From an uncultured Muribaculaceae bacterium (GTDB lineage Bacteria > Bacteroidota > Bacteroidia > Bacteroidales > Muribaculaceae): a DNA stretch of 41,824 nucleotides. Shown here one piece after another: positions 31,222 to 39,652 of this stretch. The stretch covers positions 1 through 41,824 of the forward strand of contig CAJUCQ010000030.1 in NCBI GenBank assembly GCA_910584905.1, given 5' to 3'. The notes beneath the pieces are model-generated. The model searched no databases and had not been told where the DNA came from. It worked only from the letters and a program-made list of their open reading frames with translations. The translations under genes were made by a program, and so were the position numbers. Within the stretch, counting starts at the first letter, position 1. Every line of letters starts with the position of its first letter.

Positions 31222-33261
31222 ATGAGAGCGCCGCTGTCGAAGGCCCCGGCCGCAGGCCCGTTGGCCGCGATGCTGACAGCTGTCCTCTTCACTTGCTTTG
31301 CATCCGGCGAAGCCCGCTTTATCGGCGGCTTTGCCGGATGCGCTGTTTTATTTGCAATCTTCTTGGCGCTGAGGCGTCGTATGTATGCCGCCGTGTGCGC
31401 CCTGTTTGCCGCAGTCGGGGCGGCCTGCTGGCTTGTGGCTGTTCCGGCCCCGGCCCCGGACTGTGCCGCCGATGGATTCCCGCATTCGCTTTCGGCGTGC
31501 GTCGTGGCCGCAGATGCCTCGCCGCGATCGCAGACTCTCGTCCTCAGTGTCGACGGAGTAGACGGCAGGCCCGTGGCGCCGTTCAGCTGTCTGATTACTC
31601 TCGGCGATATTGAGCCGCATGTGGAGATAGGCGACAAAGTGAGAGTCGAGTGCGCGCTGACCCCGGTCGATAAACGCCATATGCCCGACGGCCTCGGCCC
31701 GTCGCCATTCTACTATTATGCGCGGGGCGCGGCTTCGTCGGGATTCTGCCCCCCTGACCGCATTGTCATCTCGGCCCGCGCGCCTGCTTCCGACCTGTCT
31801 TGCCTGCCCTCGCGTCTGCGGCGCAAAGCCGCCGCTGTGCTTGCGGCATCGCCGCTTTCGGCCCGCACACAAAATTTCATTCTCGTCACCGTCCTCGGCA
31901 TCCGCGGCGAAGCTGATGCGGCCCTTGCGGCTGACTTCAGGGAACTCGGCCTTTCCCACATCCTTTGTGTCAGCGGCTACCACGTGGGGATTATTGCTTG
32001 TGTCGCCGGCTTCCTTCTTATTCCTTTCGATGCCCTCGGAAGGCGTTGGAGACGTCTGCGATATCCTCTCGCTATGGCTCTTGTGTGGCTCTATGTCCTT
32101 ATGTGCGGTGCCGCCCCTGCCGCTGTCCGTGCCGCCGTCATGATTTCGATTTTCCTCCTCGCCCGGGCTATCGGACGAGGCAGTTATCCTTTCAACAGCC
32201 TTTGCATCGCCGCCATTCTGATTCTTGGTGCGAACCCGTTCAGACTGTTCGACGGAGGCTTCATCCTCTCGTTCTCGGCGGTCCTCGGCATTCTCCTTTT
32301 TGCCGCTCCGCTCAATCCGGTGTCGCCGCGTCGACGCATCCCCTACATCGTTGCCGCATGGGTGCTTCTGCCCGTTTGCGCCGTCCTCGGAACCGCTCCC
32401 GCCACTCTCGCTCTTTTCAACGGGTTTCCCGCGCTCTTCCTTCCGGCAAATATGCTTGCCGCCTTGATTTTCCCCGTATTCGTCGCCGCAAGTGCCGCGG
32501 CTGTCATCCTGTGGCATGCCGGGTGCCATGCCTCGTGGATTGCAATCCCGGCCGATTCGCTGATGGACGCAATCGAACGCCTGAGCGCATGGGCCGCGGA
32601 CGCCTCGCCGCTCTCCGGAGAGGTATATCTCTCTGCGTGGGCCGTCGCATCGCTGGCTCTGGCTGTAATCGCCTTTGCCTTCTTCCTCCATGTCCCGCGC
32701 CGTCGGAAACCCCTGAAGCTTATCCTTGCCGGAGCGACAGCGGCATGCGTCGCAGCGGTGTTTGCGGCTCCTGAAATCGAAGCCCGGCCGGATTCCGCGC
32801 TTATTGTCGCTGACACACGGCGGACGTCCTTGATTCTGCATTCCGGCCGCGAGGGCGCCGCATTTCCTCTCGTCGGCGAGGCCCGTGCTGACTCCGCGCG
32901 CTTTGTCGATTCATACACACGCTGCCTCAGACTGCGAGGTGTCTCATCGCCGGGAATATGGCATCGTGTCCCGGACACGGAAATCGGAGGAATGTACAAT
33001 TCATCGCGGGGCGTGCTCGTATTCGGCGCGCAGGCTGTCGTTTACGGTCCATCGCAGATTGATTCGGCCATCGTGGTCCTTCATCGCGGCTTCCGCCCCG
33101 AAACGTACGAAATCGTCGCCATGACCCCGCGCCGCGTCATCATCTGTCCCGACCTCACTCCGCTCCGTCGGCGCGTCTATCTCGACGAACTTTCAAAAGC
33201 GGGAATCCCCTGTCGGCTGCTCCATCCCGGCTCGGCTTTCGACCTCATCAAGGAGCCGTAG
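31222..33261 (+). CDS. ComEC/Rec2 family protein without metal-binding MBL motif
   Basis: A 679-residue membrane protein of the ComEC family, the inner-membrane channel for DNA uptake in competent bacteria. An N-terminal membrane pair and OB-like domain (about 20-190) precede the competence domain with LGLSHILCVSGYHVGI (about 242-257) and GAAPAAVRAAVM. The C-terminal 160 residues fold-wise resemble the metallo-beta-lactamase end of ComEC but have no HxHxDH motif, so any nuclease activity there is unlikely. It is last in the protease-aroE-yeiH-comEC operon. Its last 69 nt overlap the convergent HPPK gene. Whether this organism is competent cannot be said. Confidence 0.88.
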   Translation: MRAPLSKAPAAGPLAAMLTAVLFTCFASGEARFIGGFAGCAVLFAIFLALRRRMYAAVCALFAAVGAACWLVAVPAPAPDCAADGFPHSLSACVVAADASPRSQTLVLSVDGVDGRPVAPFSCLITLGDIEPHVEIGDKVRVECALTPVDKRHMPDGLGPSPFYYYARGAASSGFCPPDRIVISARAPASDLSCLPSRLRRKAAAVLAASPLSARTQNFILVTVLGIRGEADAALAADFRELGLSHILCVSGYHVGIIACVAGFLLIPFDALGRRWRRLRYPLAMALVWLYVLMCGAAPAAVRAAVMISIFLLARAIGRGSYPFNSLCIAAILILGANPFRLFDGGFILSFSAVLGILLFAAPLNPVSPRRRIPYIVAAWVLLPVCAVLGTAPATLALFNGFPALFLPANMLAALIFPVFVAASAAAVILWHAGCHASWIAIPADSLMDAIERLSAWAADASPLSGEVYLSAWAVASLALAVIAFAFFLHVPRRRKPLKLILAGATAACVAAVFAAPEIEARPDSALIVADTRRTSLILHSGREGAAFPLVGEARADSARFVDSYTRCLRLRGVSSPGIWHRVPDTEIGGMYNSSRGVLVFGAQAVVYGPSQIDSAIVVLHRGFRPETYEIVAMTPRRVIICPDLTPLRRRVYLDELSKAGIPCRLLHPGSAFDLIKEP

Positions 33262-33657
33262 ACCCTCGGCGAAATAGGGCGCATAATAATCGTCGCGGAG
33301 AATTTGCCCGTCAGCCGTCACAAGATCGATATCAATACATATCTCTCCACGGCTCTTGGCCTCGGCTGTGCGTCCGCAGGCCTTCTCGTAAGCTTTCGAT
33401 AGACGCTCAAAATCTTCGACACTCAGGCGGCTGCGAAGCCTCAGAAGCGCATTGCCGTAAATCGACCCGCAACTGTGGAACACACGTGTCGAAGCAAAAT
33501 CGCGCCACGGAGTCTGCTCCCGGATAAAGGCGATGGCGGCATGGATGCGCTCGTCGGCATCCGGGAAATTACTCCCGATACACACCGTCATTTCCGTCTC
33601 GCGCGTCTCCGGGAAAGATGCTCTCGCTTCAGTCCGGCTCATGTCCGTAAGGCTCAT
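33193..33657 (-). CDS. folK: Short HPPK (FolK)-like pyrophosphokinase
   Basis: A 154-residue protein resembling 6-hydroxymethyl-7,8-dihydropterin pyrophosphokinase of folate synthesis. It shows CIGSNFPDADERI (family GSN-GDR start), YGNALLRLRS (the F-x-N-x-hydrophobic strand) and EICIDIDLVTADG (the R-x-IDLDI-like metal site). The loops are shorter than in E. coli HPPK and the usual R(H)xPR run is replaced by AKSRGE, so catalytic competence is likely but not certain. The start ATG overlaps the stop of the phosphoesterase gene by 4 nt. Its 3' end overlaps comEC on the other strand. Confidence 0.75.
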   Translation of the reverse strand: MSLTDMSRTEARASFPETRETEMTVCIGSNFPDADERIHAAIAFIREQTPWRDFASTRVFHSCGSIYGNALLRLRSRLSVEDFERLSKAYEKACGRTAEAKSRGEICIDIDLVTADGQILRDDYYAPYFAEGLRLLDEVESRAGMEQPTGDSRF

Positions 33658-34859
33658 TTTTTGCGAAGAGTGATTAGCGTGATTTCAGGCGTGGCTCCGA
33701 TTCGGGCAGGGAAGCCGACCTCGCCGAGCCCTGTGTTGACATAAAGCTTGTGCGTGCTGTCGGCGTCGGCGTACATCCCTCCCCACGTCTTGTAGCGCCA
33801 TACCGCCGGCGACAGCCCCGCAACCTTTATCTGCATTGCATGTGTGTGGCCCGCAAGTGTAAGGGCTATGTTCTTGTCGGGCGAATCCTTGATGTCGTCC
33901 ACCCAATGGGCCGGATTATGCGAAAGCAGAATTTTTACGTTAGCGTCGTCAAGGTCACCCGGGTAAGCCGCATCGAGGTCGCCGTAAGTTCGGAAAGGAG
34001 GGTCGCCGACGTTTTCGACTCCGACAAGCATGATGCTGTCTGTGGGGCTTCCACGGTGAAGGACGGCCGTGGCGTTGTTGAGCATCTGCCATCCCATTGC
34101 CCCCTGCATGTCTTTGAGATATTGCAGATTGGCCGCCTTCGAGGCCTCGTCGGGCCAGTCGAGATAGTCGCCGTAGTCGTGGTTCCCGAGGATGGAGTAA
34201 ACACCGTCGCGGCCTTTCAGACGCGAAAGCACGCCGGTAAAGGGGGCGAGCTCATCGCTGCGGCGGTTGACAATGTCGCCTGTAAAAACCACAGCATCCG
34301 GCGATAAGGCGTTGACGTCATCAACAACCTTGCTTACAAAGCTCGTGTCGTTGCCGAATGTCCCGACGTGGAAATCCGAAATCTGAGCAATCGTATAACC
34401 GTCGAATGCCGCCGGGAGCCCTTCGATTTCAACCTCGGCTCTCACAATTTCGGTGCGGTCTACGGTGACGAGCGCACCCCACCACAAAGCGCCGAAGCAT
34501 AGGCAGCCGACGCACGCGCCCGTCCGGCCGAGCCACTTGGCCCGCTTGCGTTTCGCAAGCGCCGGTATCCGCGACACAAGGTCGAAAACCACGTAGACAG
34601 CCTTGGGGATGTAGATTGAAAAATAGGCGAACAGCCCCCACATGATGCATCTCAGCTGGTCGTCGCCCCCGTTGCGCTTGGGCATGCAGATGATGAGTAT
34701 AAGAGCGGCGGCAAGAAGAAAACTGCTCACTGCGACAGCTCTGCGCGCCGCCTTCGCATGTACGCCTTTGACACGCGCCGAGACTGCGCGGTAGATATAA
34801 TAGTCGATGAGCCCGTTGACGAGCAGAAGCGACAAAATCGGGATAAGTGGCAGACGCAT
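33654..34859 (-). CDS. Membrane-anchored metallophosphoesterase
   Basis: A 401-residue protein with about four N-terminal transmembrane helices (roughly 3-25, 40-60, 70-95, 112-132) followed by a calcineurin-like phosphoesterase domain of the YaeI/YkuE type. Metal ligands are visible in order: SDFHVG (Asp162, His164), TGD (194-195), GNHD (225-228), SHNP (313-316) and GHTHAMQ (337-340). The family includes lipid-A precursor (UDP-diacylglucosamine) and other phospholipid pyrophosphatases; the substrate is unknown here. The start at 34859 gives the first helix directly. The gene follows the acyltransferase by 80 nt and overlaps folK by 4 nt. Confidence 0.87.
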   Translation of the reverse strand: MRLPLIPILSLLLVNGLIDYYIYRAVSARVKGVHAKAARRAVAVSSFLLAAALILIICMPKRNGGDDQLRCIMWGLFAYFSIYIPKAVYVVFDLVSRIPALAKRKRAKWLGRTGACVGCLCFGALWWGALVTVDRTEIVRAEVEIEGLPAAFDGYTIAQISDFHVGTFGNDTSFVSKVVDDVNALSPDAVVFTGDIVNRRSDELAPFTGVLSRLKGRDGVYSILGNHDYGDYLDWPDEASKAANLQYLKDMQGAMGWQMLNNATAVLHRGSPTDSIMLVGVENVGDPPFRTYGDLDAAYPGDLDDANVKILLSHNPAHWVDDIKDSPDKNIALTLAGHTHAMQIKVAGLSPAVWRYKTWGGMYADADSTHKLYVNTGLGEVGFPARIGATPEITLITLRKK

Positions 34860-34939
34860 CGTTCGAGGGTGTTTGGCCGGTGGGGAGAGTGGTGGAGGTG
34901 AATCGGGGACGAAGCCTGTGGCGGACGCCGCCGGGGATG

Positions 34940-36160
34940 TCAGCTCCGGGGGCAGTCGTTTGCGCCAAGCTGGTTGCGGAGCGGGTTGGAATACATCGTG
35001 AGCATCATCCTGCGCATGAATTCCGCTTCTTCGGCAGTGATGTCCGGCTCGTTGACTTTGGCCAGCTGAGCGGCGATATATTCGTCGAATTCCTCCACGT
35101 CTTTGGCCGTGTAGCGGTGGGAGTGGGTGTCGGTGCCGTCGAGTTCGTCGGCCGCTATGTAGTTGCACGGGTAGAGGTGATAGCCGCAGTGGATGGCGCG
35201 GTCAATCAGCCCGCAGGTATAGTGGACGACTTCGTTGCGGGCGCTTCCTTCGTAGGCGGCGAGGCCGGTGTTGATGCATTCGCCGATGTTGAAGTGGATG
35301 CGGCCTTTTCGTCCGAGGATACCTGTCTCCATGCTGAAAAGGTCGTCGCGCTGGCTCTTCTTGAATTCCGGATTCCGGCGTTTGAGGAGGAATTCGCGGA
35401 TTTTGAGGTAGTCGTTGGGATCATACTCGTATGAAATCGACACCGGCATGATGTTCAGGGCGAGGAGGTTGGCTTTGGTGTCGCCTCCTCCCGAGATAGC
35501 GAGCATCTTCACGAGGCTTTCCTGCGTGACGTCGTTGGAGTCCTTGGCTCGGCCTTCGCGCTGGGCAATCCATACGCTCTGGTGGCGTTCGTCCACGGCG
35601 TAGTGCATGTAGCCCGAAAGCTGGCGGGCGGCCTCGAGGGCCTGAGTGGGTCGGATATCGCGCTTGACGATGAAGCTTTTGTTGAGTTTGACGAGGTCGG
35701 TAATCCAGTCGTAAATCAGGAGGTTGTTGCCGATTGCCACCTGCGTGATGGGCTTGCCTTCGCGTATCATGCAGAGGTTGAGAAACGAGGCGTCGAGGAC
35801 GATGTCGCGGTGGTTTGTGATGAACGTGTGGGCTTTCTCAGACGAGATGTTTTCGACGCCGCCGAGGCTTACGCCGTCGGTGGTCGTGGCGGCAAGAAGC
35901 TCAAGGAAGGGACCCATGACTTTTTTCTGGAAGTCGTCCTGAGTCTTTACGGTCAGAAGGTTCTGCACGAATGCCGGATAATCGACCTCGGGCATGACAT
36001 AGCGCACGGCGTGCTCGAAGCCGGGCTCGCCGACCAGCGACGCTATCTTTTCGTGGAATTCGTGGTCGTCGTAGGGGGCGATGTCGCGAAAATCCTCCGG
36101 CACGTCGGGCAGACTGTTGCCGGGAGTCTTGTCGATAGGTGGGGTAGGTATGTCAGTCAT
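34940..36160 (-). CDS. PlsC-like glycerophosphate acyltransferase
   Basis: A 406-residue protein of the PlsC/LPLAT superfamily, which moves acyl chains to (lyso)phospholipid precursors at the inner membrane. The signature block is FITNHRDIVLDASF (about residues 113-126), and the second substrate motif is QREGRAKDSND (EGR). The spacing H-x5-D is one residue longer than the canonical H-x4-D. A further SISYEYDPNDYLK block follows. No clear transmembrane helix is visible, so membrane contact would be peripheral. It has its own promoter and is followed by the phosphoesterase, which hints at envelope lipid metabolism. Confidence 0.85.
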   Translation of the reverse strand: MTDIPTPPIDKTPGNSLPDVPEDFRDIAPYDDHEFHEKIASLVGEPGFEHAVRYVMPEVDYPAFVQNLLTVKTQDDFQKKVMGPFLELLAATTTDGVSLGGVENISSEKAHTFITNHRDIVLDASFLNLCMIREGKPITQVAIGNNLLIYDWITDLVKLNKSFIVKRDIRPTQALEAARQLSGYMHYAVDERHQSVWIAQREGRAKDSNDVTQESLVKMLAISGGGDTKANLLALNIMPVSISYEYDPNDYLKIREFLLKRRNPEFKKSQRDDLFSMETGILGRKGRIHFNIGECINTGLAAYEGSARNEVVHYTCGLIDRAIHCGYHLYPCNYIAADELDGTDTHSHRYTAKDVEEFDEYIAAQLAKVNEPDITAEEAEFMRRMMLTMYSNPLRNQLGANDCPRS

Positions 36161-36199
36161 TATGCTGTTCAGTCAGTTGAGAAAGGTCAAATCAGTGTT

Positions 36200-36231
36200 C
36201 AAAGTTACTACAAATTTTTAACACTGCCTAA
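36200..36231 (-). promoter_or_regulatory. Promoter of the acyltransferase operon
   Basis: In minus-strand reading TTAG-like AT-rich -33 region near 36228-36231, 20 nt, then TAACTTTG (36207-36200). The -7 box is exact, and the upstream element is poor. It lies 39 nt before the start codon. Confidence 0.6.
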
Positions 36232-36315
36232 AAAAAATGGTTCGCCGTTGCGTTTTAACTTTAATGAGTTTTCGCTGTCGCCGGTCAGATGAATTGCTTC
36301 TGAGGGCTGTCAGGG

Positions 36316-37428
36316 TCATTCGGGCAGGGTTGCGGCGTAGTTGCGCCACTTTTCGATGAGGCCCTGCATATCGGGCGGCAACGGGGCTTCGAAATCCATT
36401 TCTTTGCCGGTTTCGGGGTGTCTGAATCCGAGGGTGCGGGCGTGGAGGGCCTGACGCGGGCAGATTTCAAAGCAGTTTCGGACAAAGGCGGTGTATTTGC
36501 CCGAGGTGTTGCCTCGAAGGATTTTGTCGCCGCCGTATCGGGCGTCACTGAAAAGGGGGTGGCCGATGTGGCGCATGTGGGCGCGAATCTGGTGGGTGCG
36601 TCCCGTCTCGAGCACGCATTTTACCAGTGAAACGGGGCCGAATTCTTCGAGCACTTCGTAGTGCGTGACGGCCGGTTTGCCGTAGTCGCCTCCGGCCGGA
36701 AATACTTCCATCTGGAGTCTGTCGCGGAGGGAGCGCCCGATGTTGCCTTCTATTCTGCCTGTTTTAGGGGTTGGGATGCCCCAAACGAGGGCGCGGTATT
36801 CGCGGCGTGTGGTTTTGTTGAAAAACTGGCGTCCGAGTTCGGTTTTCGCGTCGGGTGTTTTGGCAACGACGAGCAGCCCCGATGTGTCTTTGTCGATTCG
36901 ATGGACGAGTCCGAGGCGAGGGTCATTTACGTCGTAGGCCGGGGTGTTGCGGAAGTGCCAAGCGAGGGCGTTGACGAGTGTGCCGGAGTAGTTGCCGTGG
37001 CCCGGGTGCACTACGAGGCCTGCCGGTTTGTTGACAACGAGGACGGTGTCGTCTTCGTAAACGATGTCGAGGGGTATGTCCTGCGCTATAATCTCGCATT
37101 CGTAGCGCGGGCGGTCCATGACGACTTGTACGACGTCGAGTGGTTTGACGCGGTAGTTGCTTTTTACGGGTTTGCCGTTGACGATGATGCAACCGGCTTC
37201 GGCGGCCTGCTGGACGCGGTTGCGCGATGATTTCTGGAGGCGTTCGACGAGGAATTTGTCGACTCTCAGGAGCGCCTGTCCTTTGTCGGCGACAAAGCGG
37301 AAGTGCTCGTACATCTCGGCGCCGTTCACTTCCACGAGCCGGCTTTCGGTCGTGGCTTCTCCGGCGGTATATGCGTCGTCGAAATCTTCGGTGTCAAGAG
37401 GCCTGAGGCCGGGATTTATTTGCTCCAT
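36316..37428 (-). CDS. rluD: RluD-type 23S rRNA pseudouridine synthase
   Basis: A 370-residue RluA-family enzyme that isomerises uridine in rRNA. It has a non-conserved N-terminal extension of about 50 residues, then an S4 RNA-binding domain (LRVDKFLVERL to KPVKSNYRVKPLDVV, about 54-100) and the catalytic domain with NKPAGLVVHPG and HRIDKDTSGL (176-185), where Asp179 is the expected catalytic residue. The order S4 plus catalytic domain and the sequence favour RluD (helix 69 positions) over RluC. Its start codon overlaps the PASTA gene stop by one base (TGATG), so the two are coupled. Confidence 0.9.
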   Translation of the reverse strand: MEQINPGLRPLDTEDFDDAYTAGEATTESRLVEVNGAEMYEHFRFVADKGQALLRVDKFLVERLQKSSRNRVQQAAEAGCIIVNGKPVKSNYRVKPLDVVQVVMDRPRYECEIIAQDIPLDIVYEDDTVLVVNKPAGLVVHPGHGNYSGTLVNALAWHFRNTPAYDVNDPRLGLVHRIDKDTSGLLVVAKTPDAKTELGRQFFNKTTRREYRALVWGIPTPKTGRIEGNIGRSLRDRLQMEVFPAGGDYGKPAVTHYEVLEEFGPVSLVKCVLETGRTHQIRAHMRHIGHPLFSDARYGGDKILRGNTSGKYTAFVRNCFEICPRQALHARTLGFRHPETGKEMDFEAPLPPDMQGLIEKWRNYAATLPE

Positions 37429-38072
37429 CAGTTTTGGTCGAGTCCTTCAGTGGTTGAATAGTCGTATTCGTCTTCGGCAGTGAGGGAGTCTTGTCCGTCG
37501 AAGGAGGGCGTCGAAAGCGGAGCGGTGCCTATCTCGAGGGTGACTGTTGCTGTCACGGGGATAATGGAGCCTACGGTGAGGGGTGTGTCGCCGTAGCGTG
37601 CGTTTACGACGAGATCGGGGTATTCGGCAGGGACGTGTACGGTGCGGATGTCGGATATGCCGAGTCCCCGGAGATATGATATGGCCTGCCGCTCGGAGAC
37701 GTTGTTTGACAGGGGCATTGTCACGGTGACTTGCTTTGGCGCGAATGCCGTGACGGTGACGTAGACCTGACGGCCTTTTTTTACGATAGCTCCTGCTCGC
37801 GGCATAGTCTCGACTACGGTGCCGCGCGGCATTTTGCGGTCGTAGATTGAGTCGGCTATCTCGATGTCAAGATTTGAGCCGGCGAGAATCTGACGCGCTT
37901 CGGCGTATGATTTGTTTTTGATGTCGGGGACCACGGAGGTCTCGCCGTGCATGGTCCAGTGGTCAAGAAATATCATGGCCCCCCATACGATGATGAGGCC
38001 TGAGATGATTATCAGAATGAGTGTGCCGATGACGGGGTGTTTGGCGTAGAAGCTACGGGGTGAGAATGACAT
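37428..38072 (-). CDS. PASTA-domain membrane protein
   Basis: A 214-residue protein with a short cytoplasmic N-terminus, one transmembrane helix (about 15-36, GTLILIIISGLIIVWGAMIF) and periplasmic PASTA repeats: VVPDIKNKSYAEARQIL to VKKGRQVYVTVTAF, then VTMPLSNNVSERQAISYLRGLG, and a third partial copy up to about residue 185. The acidic tail is unstructured. PASTA domains bind peptidoglycan fragments or act as spacers. In Bacteroidetes this gene usually accompanies rluD, and a wall-related role is inferred. It starts 8 nt behind the PCMD gene. Confidence 0.87.
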   Translation of the reverse strand: MSFSPRSFYAKHPVIGTLILIIISGLIIVWGAMIFLDHWTMHGETSVVPDIKNKSYAEARQILAGSNLDIEIADSIYDRKMPRGTVVETMPRAGAIVKKGRQVYVTVTAFAPKQVTVTMPLSNNVSERQAISYLRGLGISDIRTVHVPAEYPDLVVNARYGDTPLTVGSIIPVTATVTLEIGTAPLSTPSFDGQDSLTAEDEYDYSTTEGLDQN

Positions 38073-38080
38073 TGCGTGTA

Positions 38081-39652
38081 TCAGTAGTCGTAAAGAAGTT
38101 CGAAATCGTCGATGTAGAGCATTGAGCCGGCGCCTCCGGTGAAGTAGTCGCCGTATTTGCTGGCTGATGCCGTGACAAGGATATATTTTGGAACGCGCGA
38201 GGTCGACTTATAGTTGATGTCGAACTCGAATGGTATGTATTCGCTGATTGTTTGTCCGAACTGAATCTTGCCGTAACCGACAACGTATGAGCCGTTCGGG
38301 TCGAAGAGGTTGCGGTTGTTTGGGTTGGTTCGGATTTCGAAAGGTTCGGGGGTGTCGATCAGCGCACACCATACGATGCATGTGTCGGGGCGTCCCGTAA
38401 GTTCTTTGTATTCGTTGATTGTGTGCGAGATGGCTTTGCAGTCGTATTTGAGATAGCCTCGCATGCGGGTGGGACGTTCGGTGAACGGATGTCCGAAGCT
38501 GAGGATGCCGTTGGTGCCGTCGGTTCGGACGTAGTGGCCGACGAATATGTTTCCGGCAGCGAGTTTGCCGATGGCGCCGATGCCTACGAAGCGTGTTTCG
38601 AGCAGGGCGGCGAGTCCTGTGCCGGAGGGGGTGTCTTCGGTTGGATAGGTGTTGGATGTTCCGAGGGTCGTAGCGCCTTTGTTGCCGGTGTCCCACACTT
38701 GTTCGCCGCCTTCGGCCCACGGATTCCATACTTTACCGTCGAGCCACCAAGATTCGAAATCGGAGTTGGGGAGCTGCACGATTGAGCCGGTTGTGAACTT
38801 GACGGTGTTGCCTTTTTCGTCGTCGGAGTATGTGCGTGCTTCGTATTCGGTCCGGGGGCTGAGGTGGTCGATACGGGCGGTGAAGTTGCCGCCGTTGTGT
38901 GTGACGTTGGCAGGGTCGACGGCTGTCCATTGAGAGTCGCCGGGGAGGCGGTATTCGACGCCGTTGTCTTTGCCTGCCTGACCTTGTCCGTTAACCCAAG
39001 CCACGCAGGTCCATGCGTCGACGCCGATGGTTGTGACGCTTGCTTCGACGCGGTTGATGTAGACGGTCCAGGTTTCGGCGCGGCCGAATTCCTCGACGAG
39101 AATATCGAGTGGTCTGCGCAGGTCAACCGTACCGCCGTCGGTGAGGTCGGGGGTCATCACGGCTCCGGCGGAGGCCAGTTTTGCGCGGAGTACTTTTACG
39201 GCTGAGAGGTCGGCGGAGGCCGGCATGTCGACGACGATGCGGTGTCCGGGGGCGTCGATGAGTGTTGCGCCCATCTGCCCTTCGATGTCGAAGTAGCGCA
39301 CGACGTCGCGTGTGGCCGAGATAATCCACGTGTAGTCCTGATAGAGATGTAGCGTGACGTATTCGGGGCGTGAGAGGTCGAGCGGTTCGGCCAGCACGTT
39401 GTCTACGACGTATGCGTCGGGAGTGAGAGTGTAGTCGATTACTTTGACGGCGAACGGGTCGGCATCTTCGCTGAGAGTCAGGGAAATGGTGCAGTTTATG
39501 GAGTCGATGGCAGCTCCGGCGGTCTGGTTTTCGACTGTGATGCTCCTGAAATTAGCCTGTATGCGGGGGTAGGGGATGTCGTTGTGGATACATCCGGCTA
39601 ACAGGGTAGTGACGGCCGAGGCGACCGGGATGATAAATTTTGTTTTTTTCAT
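38081..39652 (-). CDS. PCMD-domain lipoprotein
   Basis: A 523-residue surface or periplasmic lipoprotein with signal peptide and lipobox LAGC (Cys21). After a DUF-like N-terminal region with Ig-type strands (about 30-300), the C-terminal 240 residues match the PCMD (putative carbohydrate metabolism domain) pattern: PNSDFESWWLDGKVWNPW, VWDTGNKGAT, TRFVGIGAIGKLAAGNIFVG, GHPFTERPTRMRGYLKYD and a final YIDDFELLYDY, a jelly-roll-like carbohydrate-binding fold. Ligand unknown. The start at 39652 overlaps the beta-barrel gene stop by 4 nt (ATGA), so it is coupled to that outer-membrane protein. Confidence 0.85.
   Translation of the reverse strand: MKKTKFIIPVASAVTTLLAGCIHNDIPYPRIQANFRSITVENQTAGAAIDSINCTISLTLSEDADPFAVKVIDYTLTPDAYVVDNVLAEPLDLSRPEYVTLHLYQDYTWIISATRDVVRYFDIEGQMGATLIDAPGHRIVVDMPASADLSAVKVLRAKLASAGAVMTPDLTDGGTVDLRRPLDILVEEFGRAETWTVYINRVEASVTTIGVDAWTCVAWVNGQGQAGKDNGVEYRLPGDSQWTAVDPANVTHNGGNFTARIDHLSPRTEYEARTYSDDEKGNTVKFTTGSIVQLPNSDFESWWLDGKVWNPWAEGGEQVWDTGNKGATTLGTSNTYPTEDTPSGTGLAALLETRFVGIGAIGKLAAGNIFVGHYVRTDGTNGILSFGHPFTERPTRMRGYLKYDCKAISHTINEYKELTGRPDTCIVWCALIDTPEPFEIRTNPNNRNLFDPNGSYVVGYGKIQFGQTISEYIPFEFDINYKSTSRVPKYILVTASASKYGDYFTGGAGSMLYIDDFELLYDY

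Noticed and set aside
31348..32841. A 497-codon minus-strand frame inside comEC
   Set aside because: It overlaps the conserved competence domain of comEC and reads as Arg/Gly/Glu-rich low complexity.
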